From NCBI GenBank assembly GCA_963776465.1, contig CAVZMV010000002.1, forward strand, positions 1,798,001 through 1,862,000: 64,000 nt of DNA. The letters run 5' to 3'. The position numbers and the translations under genes were made by a program. Shown here in pieces: positions 27,623 to 39,692 of the stretch; positions within the stretch are counted from its first letter, which is position 1; every line of letters starts with the position of its first letter. The notes below the pieces were generated by a model that made no database searches, had not been told where the DNA came from, and saw nothing but the letters and a program-made list of their open reading frames with translations. The DNA is from DASRHK01 sp963776465 (GTDB lineage: Bacteria; Pseudomonadota; Gammaproteobacteria; Nevskiales; Nevskiaceae).

Positions 27623-28930
27623 ATGGAAGTACAGCTTGAATCGCCGGGCGCCCTGCTCCGGCAACTGAAGGTCCGCATTCCCGCCGAAGAGGTTGCGCAG
27701 GCGGTCGATCGACGGCTCAAGAACATCGCTGGCCGCGTGCGCGTCCCGGGCTTCCGGCCCGGCAAGGCGCCGTTCAAGGTGATCCAGCAGCAGTACGGAG
27801 AGTCGGCGCGCATGGAGGTCGTGAGCGATCTGGTCCGCGGGAGTTATGGCGAAGCCGTGGTCAAGGCGGGCGTCAACCCCGCCGGCGCGCCGCAGCTGGA
27901 AGTGACGGCAGAGAAACCCGGCGAGCCGCTCGAGTACGTGGCGCGTTTCGAGGTCTATCCCGAGATCGCGCTCAAGGACTTTGGGAGCCTCGCGGTCGAG
28001 AAGCCGAGCGTCGAGGTGACTGCCGACGACATCGAGAAACTGATCGGCAACTTGCGCCGCGGGCGGCGCACGCTGGAGCCGGTGACGCGTCCGGCCGCTG
28101 AGGGCGACGTCTGCAAGGTGGATTTCGAGGGCAAGGTCGACGGCGAGGCCTTCGCCGGCGGCAAGGGCACCGACGTCACCATCGAGATCGGCAAGGGCCA
28201 GTACCTGCCCGGCCTGGAGCGCGGACTCATCGGTCACGCGTCCGGAGAATCGTTCGAGACCGACGTCGAGTTCCCGGCCGACTATCGCGCCGAGGAGCTG
28301 CGCGGCAAGACGGCGCGCTTCGCGGTGCAGCTCAAGGAAGTACAGGAGCCGAAGCTGCCCGAGATCGACGCGGAGTTCTTGAGCGCGCACGGCGTCGAGG
28401 AGAGCGCAGGGCTCGAGGGGCTGCGCGCCAAGGTCAACACCGCGCTCACCGCCGAAGTGGCCAAGGCCAGCCACAACCGGATGAAGGCGCAGGTGATGGA
28501 TCAGCTGCTGGCGGCAAACCCGATCGAGGTCCCGGCGACGCTGGTGGCGCAGGAGATCGAGCGCATGCGCGACGAGGCCGCCTCGCGCTTCGGCCGCCAG
28601 ATCAAGCCCGAGCAGAAAGCGCAGCTGTTCCCGGACGAAGTGCTGGCGGAAGGCGCGCGCCGTCGCGTCGCGCTGGGGCTGCTGCTGTCCGAGATCGTCA
28701 AGAAGCACGAGATCAAGGTCGACGAGGCGCGCGTCGAGAAGATGCTCGACGAGATGGCCGCAGGCTACGAGCAGAAGGAGCAGTTCAAGCAGATGTATCG
28801 CGGCCGTCCAGACCTGATGCAGGGCATGCGCTCGCTGACGCTGGAGGACCAGGTGATCGAGAAGCTGCTCGGCCAGGCCAAGGCAGTCGAGAAGAAAATT
28901 TCCGTCGACGAGCTATTGAACGCCCGCTAG
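27623..28930 (+). CDS. tig: Trigger factor chaperone
   Basis: Ribosome-bound chaperone and peptidyl-prolyl isomerase that meets nascent chains. The 435-aa protein has the ribosome-docking signature GFRPGKAPFKVIQQQYG (about residues 45–61). Next come the FKBP-like PPIase domain (about 160–245, DFEGKVDGEAFAGGKG and LPGLERGLIGHASG) and the long helical C-terminal arm. Normal length. It starts 17 bases after the tRNA-Leu end and opens the tig-clpP-clpX-lon protein-quality block. Confidence 0.97.
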   Translation: MEVQLESPGALLRQLKVRIPAEEVAQAVDRRLKNIAGRVRVPGFRPGKAPFKVIQQQYGESARMEVVSDLVRGSYGEAVVKAGVNPAGAPQLEVTAEKPGEPLEYVARFEVYPEIALKDFGSLAVEKPSVEVTADDIEKLIGNLRRGRRTLEPVTRPAAEGDVCKVDFEGKVDGEAFAGGKGTDVTIEIGKGQYLPGLERGLIGHASGESFETDVEFPADYRAEELRGKTARFAVQLKEVQEPKLPEIDAEFLSAHGVEESAGLEGLRAKVNTALTAEVAKASHNRMKAQVMDQLLAANPIEVPATLVAQEIERMRDEAASRFGRQIKPEQKAQLFPDEVLAEGARRRVALGLLLSEIVKKHEIKVDEARVEKMLDEMAAGYEQKEQFKQMYRGRPDLMQGMRSLTLEDQVIEKLLGQAKAVEKKISVDELLNAR

Positions 28931-28975
28931 GTACGGCACCATGTGCGTAATAGCGCCGTCCCATAAGAGAAGAAC

Positions 28976-29596
28976 ATGAAAGACATCGTCACCCGGGCCC
29001 AGCATCTCGTCCCCATGGTCGTCGAGCAGACCGCCCGCGGCGAGCGCGCGTTCGACATCTACTCGCGGCTGCTCAAGGAGCGCGTGGTGTTCATCGTCGG
29101 CGGCATCGACGATCACATGGCCAACCTCGTCGTCGCCCAGCTACTGTTCCTGGAGTCCGAGAACCCCGACAAGGACATCCACCTCTACATCAACTCGCCG
29201 GGCGGCGTCGTCACCGCGGGCTTCTCGATCTACGACACCATGCGGTTCATCAAGCCCGACGTGGCCACCATGTGCATCGGCCAGGCCGCCAGCATGGGCT
29301 CCTTCCTGCTCTCGGCCGGCGCCAAGGGCAAGCGCTTCGCGCTCCCCAACGCCCGGGTGATGATCCACCAGCCCTCCGGCGGTACCCAGGGCCAGGCCAC
29401 CGACATCGAGATCCAGGCCCGGGAGATCCTCTACCTGCGTGAGCGCCTGAACAAGCTGATGGCCCAGCACACCGGCCAGGCCGTAGAGAAGATTGCCCGC
29501 GACGTCGAGCGCGACTTCTTCATGAGCGCCGACCAGGCCAAGGACTACGGCCTGATCGATCAAATCCTCGAACGACGGGCCGCCGCGCCGGTCTAA
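28976..29596 (+). CDS. clpP: ATP-dependent Clp protease proteolytic subunit
   Basis: The serine-protease core that forms a 14-mer chamber with ClpX or ClpA. The 206-aa protein has catalytic Ser106 in GQAASMGSFLL, His131 in MIHQPSGG and Asp near 180 in the AKDYGLID region. The N-terminal propeptide-like segment precedes ERAFDIYSRLLKERVVF. The upstream gap is 45 bases; an AAGAGAAG ribosome site sits just before the ATG. clpX follows after 96 bases with room for its own promoter. Confidence 0.98.
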   Translation: MKDIVTRAQHLVPMVVEQTARGERAFDIYSRLLKERVVFIVGGIDDHMANLVVAQLLFLESENPDKDIHLYINSPGGVVTAGFSIYDTMRFIKPDVATMCIGQAASMGSFLLSAGAKGKRFALPNARVMIHQPSGGTQGQATDIEIQAREILYLRERLNKLMAQHTGQAVEKIARDVERDFFMSADQAKDYGLIDQILERRAAAPV

Positions 29597-29692
29597 ATTT
29601 TTGCAGCCAGTCTGGTTTTGCTGAGCGCCGGCAGCGTGCTATAAAGGTATCGAGCCCGGGGCAAAGGGCCCACGGGTCCTTGAGAGGACTTG

Positions 29693-30970
<1,278 letters not shown>

Positions 30971-30991
30971 GGGCAGTGTCCGCAGTGCGAG

Positions 30992-31021
30992 AAAGCCCCG
31001 CGCCAGCGGGGCTTTGTCTTT
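30992..31021 (+). terminator. Rho-independent terminator of clpX
   Basis: AAAGCCCCGC (30992–31001) and GCGGGGCTTT (31006–31015) form a perfect 10-bp stem with loop GCCA, followed by GTCTTTGT. It separates clpX from lon. Confidence 0.88.
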
Positions 31022-31082
31022 GTGGAGTGGTTGAAATTCACTCATTCAGCCTCCATCAAGCTGGTAGTGGTAATACTGACTG

Positions 31083-31119
31083 GCGGATTGAGCGGCGCTA
31101 CGTCGCCGCTCCAATCCGC
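31083..31119. repeat. Palindromic repeat in front of lon
   Basis: GCGGATTGAGCGGCG (31083–31097) pairs with CGCCGCTCCAATCCGC (31104–31119) with a single bulge. It resembles dispersed GGATTGGAGCGGCG-type palindromes. It ends 20 bases before the lon start, so it lies in the lon leader. Confidence 0.6.
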
Positions 31120-31139
31120 TGCTAGAACCTGGAGACCAA

Positions 31140-33545
<2,406 letters not shown>

Positions 33546-33546
33546 A

Positions 33547-33569
33547 TGTAGGAGGGGCTCAGCCCCGAT
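33547..33569. repeat. Single REP unit behind lon
   Basis: TGTAGGAGGGGCTCAGCCCCGAT, one unit of the GTAGGAGGGGC family also seen at 55436–55495 and 56597–56622. It lies between the lon stop and its terminator. Confidence 0.7.
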
Positions 33570-33570
33570 A

Positions 33571-33602
33571 AAAGAAGGCCCCGGAAACGGGGCCTTCTTT
33601 TT
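33571..33602 (+). terminator. Rho-independent terminator of lon
   Basis: AAAGAAGGCCCCG (33571–33583) and CGGGGCCTTCTTT (33588–33600) form a perfect 13-bp stem with loop GAAA and a T run. With A's on the other side it could also serve the convergent ComEA-like gene. Confidence 0.92.
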
Positions 33603-33614
33603 ACGCGCGATCGA

Positions 33615-33878
33615 TCAGCCGCCGAACTTCAGGTTCGCCTGGTTCTTCTCGAGCGTCTTCTTGCCGACGCCCTTGACGCGCTTGGCCAGGTCCTGCCCGT
33701 CCTTGAACGGACCGTGGGCGGCGCGCTCCTCGACGATGCTCGTCGCCGTCCGGTCGCCGATGCCGCTCAGCTCTTTCGAAATCGTCTTCGCGTCCGCCGT
33801 GTTGACGTTGACCGCTCCCGCCCAGCTCGCCCCGCAGAACGCCGCGGCCAGCACCCCGATCATCAGCTTGGATTTCAT
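33615..33878 (-). CDS. Small periplasmic helix-hairpin-helix protein (ComEA-like)
   Basis: An 87-aa exported protein. A signal peptide (KLMIGVLAAAFCGASWAGA) precedes VNVNTADAKTISKELSGIGDRTATSIV and a second hairpin KRVKGVGKKTLEKN, the double HhH of ComEA. Such proteins bind DNA in the periplasm and can pull transforming DNA through the outer membrane. With pilus genes in the same window, a role in DNA uptake is plausible but inferred. The protein lacks the membrane anchor seen in Gram-positive ComEA, as is usual in proteobacteria. Confidence 0.9.
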   Translation of the reverse strand: MKSKLMIGVLAAAFCGASWAGAVNVNTADAKTISKELSGIGDRTATSIVEERAAHGPFKDGQDLAKRVKGVGKKTLEKNQANLKFGG

Positions 33879-34012
33879 GACATCCCCCTTGAAGTGGAAT
33901 TCGTTGGTTCCCGCTTCCGCGGCGCGTGATCGCGCATCGGCAGCGAGTGAGCACAGCCTACGTGCGCGATCCGCGCAGGGGACCTGTCGCTTCGGACAGT
34001 TGACGCGTTTCG

Positions 34013-35221
34013 TCAGCGCTTCGGCCGCTTGTCGGACACGGCCTTCGTCGAAGAGAGCTTGCTGGTCACCACGAATTCCACGCGGCGATTCTGGGCGCGC
34101 CCTTCTTCGGTCGCGTTGTCGCCGATGGGGCTGGCCTTGCCGTGGCCCTTGGCGGTCATGCTCGACTGCGGCACGCCGGCCGCCGACAAGTATTTGCGGA
34201 CAGCCTCCGCGCGGCGCTGCGACAGCTTGAGGTTGTATGCCGCGACGCCGACCGAATCGGTATAGCCGCCGATCTCGACCTTGAGCTCGGGCTGCGCGCG
34301 CAGCGCGCCAGCAACGCGGTCCAGCGTCGCGCGCGAGTCTTTCGTCAGCCGGTCGGAGTCGTAGTCGAAGTTCACCGCCTGCAGGATCACGGTCTGCTCG
34401 ACGATGCAGCCCTTGATGTCGACCTTGAAGCCGGCGGGCGTGTCAGGACAGGTGTCGATGTCGTCCGGCACGCCGTCGCCGTCGCGGTCGCTGGGGGGCG
34501 CCGGCAGGATGCGCGTAGCGACAACGGCGCGCTTGGCGGGCGGCGCAGTCGGGGCCGGCGTCCCGCCGAAGGAGATGCGCAGGCTCGCCATCGGCGTGTG
34601 GGCGCTGTAGCGCAGGGCGGTGCGGTTGCCCGGCGCCAGGTCGAAGCGCCCGATGTTGGTCTGCAGGAAGCGATAGTCCAGGGACAGGGTCGCGCTGGGC
34701 GTCAGGTCGAAACCGACGCCGGCGCCGCCCTGGTAGGCGAACAGCGTGCGCGCGCTCTCGTTCTGCGGCACGCCGCCGAAGGACGGCTCGCGCCAGCCGA
34801 CGCGCGCGCCGCCGACTCCCGCTCCGAGGTAGGGGTGGATGAAGCTGAACGGGCCTCGTGGCTGGCGTATCTCCAGCCACAGGTTGGCCATTGCGGTGTA
34901 CGCCTCGAGCTGGCCCTGCGCGGCCACGGCGGCGCCCAGGGGAGGGTCGAGCTCCTTGAGATCGTTGCGGCGATACCCGAGCTCGAGCTCGGGGCGCAGG
35001 CCGCCTGCGAGCGTGCCGCCGAGCGCCAGGGCGCCGAAGTAACCCGTATCGAAGCCGAGGTCCCCGATCTGGCTGCCGGATTGGCGCAGCGTCTGATCCC
35101 GCGCCAGGTTGGCGCCGCCTTCGACGCCCACGTAGACGCCTTTACCGGCCGCCGCCGTCGTGGCCGACAGGCTCGAAAGTCCGACCACCACCGCAGTTGC
35201 AGCCAGGGCCATGCGTCGCAT
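34013..35221 (-). CDS. OmpA-family outer membrane protein, first tandem copy
   Basis: A 402-aa protein: signal peptide (ALAATAVVVGLSSLSATTAAA), an eight-stranded barrel-like N-terminus (YVGVEGGANLARD, YTAMANLWLEIR, PYLGAGVGGARVGW), then a short thrombospondin type 3-like calcium motif, DRDGDGVPDDIDTCPDT, near residue 265. The OmpA_C peptidoglycan-binding domain follows, with NFDYDSDRLT, IGGYTDSVGVAAYNLKLSQRRAEAV and NRRVEFVV. It ties the outer membrane to peptidoglycan. The tail is basic. It is a close relative of the next gene on the same strand. Confidence 0.92.
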   Translation of the reverse strand: MRRMALAATAVVVGLSSLSATTAAAGKGVYVGVEGGANLARDQTLRQSGSQIGDLGFDTGYFGALALGGTLAGGLRPELELGYRRNDLKELDPPLGAAVAAQGQLEAYTAMANLWLEIRQPRGPFSFIHPYLGAGVGGARVGWREPSFGGVPQNESARTLFAYQGGAGVGFDLTPSATLSLDYRFLQTNIGRFDLAPGNRTALRYSAHTPMASLRISFGGTPAPTAPPAKRAVVATRILPAPPSDRDGDGVPDDIDTCPDTPAGFKVDIKGCIVEQTVILQAVNFDYDSDRLTKDSRATLDRVAGALRAQPELKVEIGGYTDSVGVAAYNLKLSQRRAEAVRKYLSAAGVPQSSMTAKGHGKASPIGDNATEEGRAQNRRVEFVVTSKLSSTKAVSDKRPKR

Positions 35222-35309
35222 TGCGTGCGCCTCTTGTTTTGATGTCCCGATCACAAGCTCGCCCTCGTGTACGTTTCCGTACACAAGGGCGAGTAAGACG
35301 TTTGCTGCG

Positions 35310-36608
35310 CTAGCGACCGTGCTTACGCTTGACGGCGTCCGGCTCGGTCTTGGCGGCTTCCTTGGAGTCCGACTTGGAGCCGGCGGGAACCACGTTCAGC
35401 TGGGGCGGCTTCTGCAGCACGTTGAACTCGACGCGACGATTCTCGGCGCGCCCGTCCTCGGTGTTGTTGGTGGCCATCGGCCGCTCCTCGCCATAGCCGC
35501 GCGCCGTGAGGCGATTGGCGCCCACGCCCTGGGCCGTGAGGTAGCGCATCACCGAATCGGCGCGGCGCTGCGACAGCGAGCGGTTGTAGGCATCCGAGCC
35601 GATCGAGTCGGTGTGGCCGCCAATCTCCACATACAGCCCTTGCTGGCCGTTCAGGGAGGCAGCGATCTCGCTCAGGATGCGCTGGGCGGGCGCCGTCAGA
35701 CGATCCGAGTCGAACTCGAAGTTGACCGTGTGCAGCACCACGGTCTGCTCGATGATGCAGCCGGTGGCATCGACCTTGAAGCCGGCCGCGGTGTTGGGGC
35801 AGCGGTCGTCGCAATCACCGACGCCGTCGCGGTCCGTGTCGTCCCGGCAACGATCGTGCGCTGGCGGTGGCGGTGGCGCCTCGACCGGAACCTCGACCGT
35901 GCGGGTGATCACGACGGGAGGCGGGGGCGCCTTGCCGAACCGCACCTGCATGGTTCCCATCGCGGTGTGCGCGCGATAGCGCTGCTCGAAGCGGCTGTCG
36001 CCCGGATCCGGGTCGGTGTGGAAGTCGGCGATGTTCGACTGCAGGTAGCGGTAGTCGAAGCTGAGCAGGACGTCGCGGGTGACGTTGAAGCCCAGGCCGC
36101 CACCGGCCTGCCAGGCGAACTTGGCGTCGAAGTCGCGGCGGAAAGCGACGTTGTCGATATTCAGGTCATGGAAGCCCATGCGCGCGCCGCCGGCACCAAA
36201 GCCCAGGTAGGGATGGAACCAGGAGAGGACGCCGTGATCGTCGGTGAACTCCCACCAGAAGTTGGCCATCGCGGTGTAGACCTCCTCGTAGCCGCGCGTC
36301 GCGAGGTTCGGAGCAGGGATGCCGTTCACCGGCTCGAAGTTACGCAGCGTGTTGCGGCGGTAGGCGAGCTCGATCTCCGGGCGGAATCCGACATCGGTCC
36401 ACATGCCGAAGGTCAGGCCGCCGATGAAGCCGGGCTTGTAACGCATGTCGCCCACGATGCTGCCGTCCTGCCGGACGGGCTCGTCGTGGACGAAATTGGC
36501 CCCACCCTCGAGGCCGATGTAAGGACCGGCCTCGTGGGCGTGGGCAAGGGGGGCAAGGATGAAGGTGACAGCAGCGACGAGCACAGCAACGAAGCATTTT
36601 TGGTTCAC
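35310..36608 (-). CDS. OmpA-family outer membrane protein, second tandem copy
   Basis: A 432-aa protein starting at GTG 36608. Signal peptide KCFVAVLVAAVTFILAPLAHA, then a barrel with GPYIGLEGGANFVHDEPVRQ and YTAMANFWWEFTDD, a Pro-rich linker (APPPPPAHD), a calcium-type repeat DDTDRDGVGDCDDRCPNT, and an OmpA_C domain (NFEFDSDRLT, IGGHTDSIGSDAYNRSLSQRRAD, NRRVEFNV). Gene order suggests duplication with the downstream copy, 88 bases away. The Lys-rich tail is longer than in the first copy. Both probably sit in the outer membrane. Confidence 0.92.
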   Translation of the reverse strand: MNQKCFVAVLVAAVTFILAPLAHAHEAGPYIGLEGGANFVHDEPVRQDGSIVGDMRYKPGFIGGLTFGMWTDVGFRPEIELAYRRNTLRNFEPVNGIPAPNLATRGYEEVYTAMANFWWEFTDDHGVLSWFHPYLGFGAGGARMGFHDLNIDNVAFRRDFDAKFAWQAGGGLGFNVTRDVLLSFDYRYLQSNIADFHTDPDPGDSRFEQRYRAHTAMGTMQVRFGKAPPPPVVITRTVEVPVEAPPPPPAHDRCRDDTDRDGVGDCDDRCPNTAAGFKVDATGCIIEQTVVLHTVNFEFDSDRLTAPAQRILSEIAASLNGQQGLYVEIGGHTDSIGSDAYNRSLSQRRADSVMRYLTAQGVGANRLTARGYGEERPMATNNTEDGRAENRRVEFNVLQKPPQLNVVPAGSKSDSKEAAKTEPDAVKRKHGR

Positions 36609-36736
36609 GGCGTTCTCCGGGAGGCGCGGCTCTGTGTAAGAGCATCGACTGCGGGTTTTGCCGGAGGTTCTCGCTATGTACGGGACCGTACCGAAGTCAG
36701 GGGGTCCTGAAAAACGGTTTTGACCCCGCTTTGCGC

Positions 36737-37894
36737 CTAGTAACCCATCTGCCTGGCCGCCAGGTCCTTCATTATTTCGAGACTGCCGCCGCCGATCGTC
36801 AGGACCTTGGTTTCCCTGTAGATGCGCTCGACCTTGCTGCCGCGCAAGTAGCCGGCGCCGCCCAGGACCTGCATCGCCTCGTTGGCGACGAACTCCAGCG
36901 ACGTGGTGGCGAAGGTCTTGAGCATGCACAGCTCGGCGACCGGCATGTGCTTCTGGTCGACGCGCCAGGCCAGGAGGTCGAGGTTGGCCTGCACCGCCTC
37001 GATGCGGGTGCGCATGTCGACCAGCTTGTGCTTGATCACCTGGTTCTTGATCAGCGGCTTTCCGAAGGTGTGCCGCTCGCGCGCGTAGGCGAGGGCCTCG
37101 TCGTAGCAGACCTTGGCGAAGGCGTTGGCCTGTGCCGCGAGCGCCAGCCGCTCGTTGTTGAAGTTGAGCATGATCGCCATGAAGCCCTGGTTCTCGGGCC
37201 CGATGCGGTTGGCCACCGGCACGCGGCAGTTGTCGAAGTAGATCGTCGCGGTGTCCGAGCACCACCAGCCCATCTTCTTCATCGGCGTGCGCGACACTCC
37301 CGGCGTGTCGCCCTCGATGACCAGCAGGGAGACGCCGCCCATGCCGTCGCCGCCGGTGCGCACCGCGGTGGTCAGGAAGTCGGCGCGCACGCCCGAGGTG
37401 ATGAACGCCTTGGAGCCGTTGACGACGTAGTGGTCGCCGTCACGTACGGCTCTGGTCTTGATGTTGGCCACGTCCGAGCCGCCGCTGGGCTCGGTGATGG
37501 CGAGCGCGGAGATCTTCTCGCCCTTGAGCACCGGCACGACGAAGCGCTGCTTCTGCTCGTGCGTGCCGACGTGCGCGACCGGGGGCGTGCCGATGCCCAG
37601 CGACATCAGGCTGGCGATGACGCCACCGCTACCGGCGCGGGCCAGCTCGTCGGTCATCACGATCATGTAGAAGTGGTCGGGCACCTCGATGCCGCCGTAG
37701 GCCTCGGGATAGCCGATGTTCAGGATCCCGGCCTCGGCCGCTTTGCGATAGAGCGCGCGCGGCAGCTGCTCGTCGGCCTCCCACTGGTCGACGTGCGGAG
37801 ATATCTCCTTCTCGACGAACCGACGTACCTGCTGGCGGAAAGCCTCGTGGTCCGCGGTGTAGAAAGGACTGGCCTGGCGAACGCGGACGTCCAT
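36737..37894 (-). CDS. Acyl-CoA dehydrogenase
   Basis: FAD-dependent alpha-beta dehydrogenation of acyl-CoA in fatty acid or branched-chain breakdown. The 385-aa protein has ALAITEPSGGSDVANIKTRA (about 125–145) and YVVNGSKAFITSG. The C-terminal helical domain includes RHTFGKPLIKNQVIKHKL and ANEAMQVLGGAGYLRGSKVERIYRE; the catalytic Glu is expected just before or in this block. The start at ATG 37894 fits the family. It is divergent from the acyl-CoA ligase, and the two probably belong to one degradation route. Exact chain-length specificity cannot be told. Confidence 0.93.
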   Translation of the reverse strand: MDVRVRQASPFYTADHEAFRQQVRRFVEKEISPHVDQWEADEQLPRALYRKAAEAGILNIGYPEAYGGIEVPDHFYMIVMTDELARAGSGGVIASLMSLGIGTPPVAHVGTHEQKQRFVVPVLKGEKISALAITEPSGGSDVANIKTRAVRDGDHYVVNGSKAFITSGVRADFLTTAVRTGGDGMGGVSLLVIEGDTPGVSRTPMKKMGWWCSDTATIYFDNCRVPVANRIGPENQGFMAIMLNFNNERLALAAQANAFAKVCYDEALAYARERHTFGKPLIKNQVIKHKLVDMRTRIEAVQANLDLLAWRVDQKHMPVAELCMLKTFATTSLEFVANEAMQVLGGAGYLRGSKVERIYRETKVLTIGGGSLEIMKDLAARQMGY

Positions 37895-37969
37895 CGGATT
37901 CCTGATGCAAATGCGTGGCGACAAACGCTAACAGCTTGGCTAGGATTGCACCACATCGAGGAGAGCCCC

Positions 37970-39692
37970 ATGACCGCCACCGAGAAAGCCGTCCCCGCCG
38001 CGACGGATCTTCCGCTGCAGCGGATGGCGGTACTGGGAGAAGCACCGGCCGCACCACGTCTTCCTGACCCAGCCCATGGGCGGCGGCGTGACGCGCGACT
38101 ACACCTTCGCGCAGGCAGTCGGCGAGGCCCGTAGCATCGCCGCCTGGCTGAAGAAGGAAGGCGAGCAGCGCGGCTGGCCGCAAGGCACCTGCATCGGCAT
38201 CGTTTCGAAGAACTGCGCGCACTGGATCATGTGCGACTTCGCGATCTGGATGGCGGGCTACGTCAGCGTGCCGTTGTACCCGACGCTGGCGGCGCAGACG
38301 GTGCGGCAGATCCTCGAGCACAGCGAGGCCAAGGCACTGTTCGTCGGCAAGCTCGACGACTGGGAAACGATGAAGGCCGGGGTGCCGGCGGATCTGCTGT
38401 GCTTCACCTGCACACTGTCGCCGCAGGATGCGAAGCGCCGCGGCTGGCCCGATTGGGACGACATCATCGCCGGCAACAAGCCGCTGCCGCAGGTTCCGCA
38501 GCGCGCGGGCGACGAGCTCGCGACGATCATCTACACGTCAGGGACCACCGGTACGCCCAAGGGCGTGATGCACACGTTCGAGACGTTCCGCGCCGCAGTG
38601 GAGATCGGCGCGCACGTCTGGAAGCCGGAGCTCGGCGGCCGGATGCTCTCGCACCTGCCGCTCTCGCACGTGGCCGAGCGCATCGGCGTCGAGACCTTCG
38701 GGCTCTACAGCGCCTACCGGATCTTCTTCGCCGAATCGATCGAGAGCTTCGCGCGCGACCTGCGCGCCGCGCGGCCGACCATGTTCATGACGGTGCCGCG
38801 GTTGTGGTCCAAGTTCCAGCAGGGCGTGTTCTCCAAGATGCCCAAGCAGCGCCTGGACCTGCTGTTCCGGCTGCCGCTCGTCGGCAAGCGGATGAAGAAG
38901 AAGGTGCTGCAGGGGCTCGGCCTGGACCAGGTCGCCATCGCGCTGGGCGGCGCCGCGCCGATGCCGCCGTCGATGCTGGAGTGGTACCGCTCGCTGGGCC
39001 TGGAGCTGCTCGAGGCCTACGGCATGACCGAGAACTTCGCCGTGTCGCACTGCTCGCGGCCCGGCGCTTCCCGCGTGGGCTACGTCGGCGCCACGCACAA
39101 CGGCGTGGAGTGCAAGCTCTCCGAGACTGCCGAGGTGCTCGTGCGCAGCCCGTGCAACATGGTCGGGTACTACAAGGATCCGGAGAAGACGCGCGAGGTC
39201 CTCTCCGAGGACGGCTGGCTCAAGACCGGCGACCTGGGCGAGATCGACGAGCAGGGCAGGCTGCGCATCACCGGCCGCGCCAAGGAGCTGTTCAAGACCT
39301 CAAAGGGCAAGTACGTGGCGCCGGCGCCGATCGAGAACAAGCTGTCGTCGCATCCCAAGATCGAGGCCTGCTGCGTCACCGGCGTGAATTTCGCGCAGCC
39401 CTTTGCCATCGTCATGCTGCCGATGGACGTCGGCGCCGCGCTGAAGGACGCCGCGCAGCGCGAGCAGCTGCACACCTCGCTCACGCAGCACCTGGAAGAA
39501 GTGAACGCGAGCCTGGACCCGCACGAGCAGCTGGATTTCCTGGCGGTCGTGCCGGAGCAGTGGACCGTGGAGAACGGCTTCATCACGCCCACGCTCAAGA
39601 TCAAGCGCAACGTGCTGGAGAAGCACTACGAGCCGCGGTTCGACTCCTGGCTCAAGGAGAAGAAGCCGGTCATCTGGGCCGACGCGCCGTAA
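37970..39692 (+). CDS. AMP-dependent acyl-CoA synthetase, frameshift near the start
   Basis: Activates a fatty acid to acyl-CoA through an acyl-AMP. The ATG at 37970 has a GAGGA ribosome site. After 18 codons one extra G at about 38027 shifts the frame; the other frame continues as RYWEKHRPHHVFLTQPMGGG, which is what the family shows, so the true gene is about 574 aa. Motifs: the P-loop TIIYTSGTTGTPKGV (near 38530), EAYGMTENF, YYKDPEKTREVL, LKTGDLGEIDEQGRLRITGR and the catalytic KTSKGKYVAPAPIE. Translation could restart at ATG 38076, giving 538 aa. Its 3' end overlaps the convergent L,D-transpeptidase by 67 bases. Confidence 0.87.

Noticed and set aside
33615..33878. Bacterial histone-like HU gene usually found behind lon
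   Set aside because: The encoded protein has a signal peptide and helix-hairpin-helix motifs, so it is ComEA-like, not HU, and on the opposite strand.
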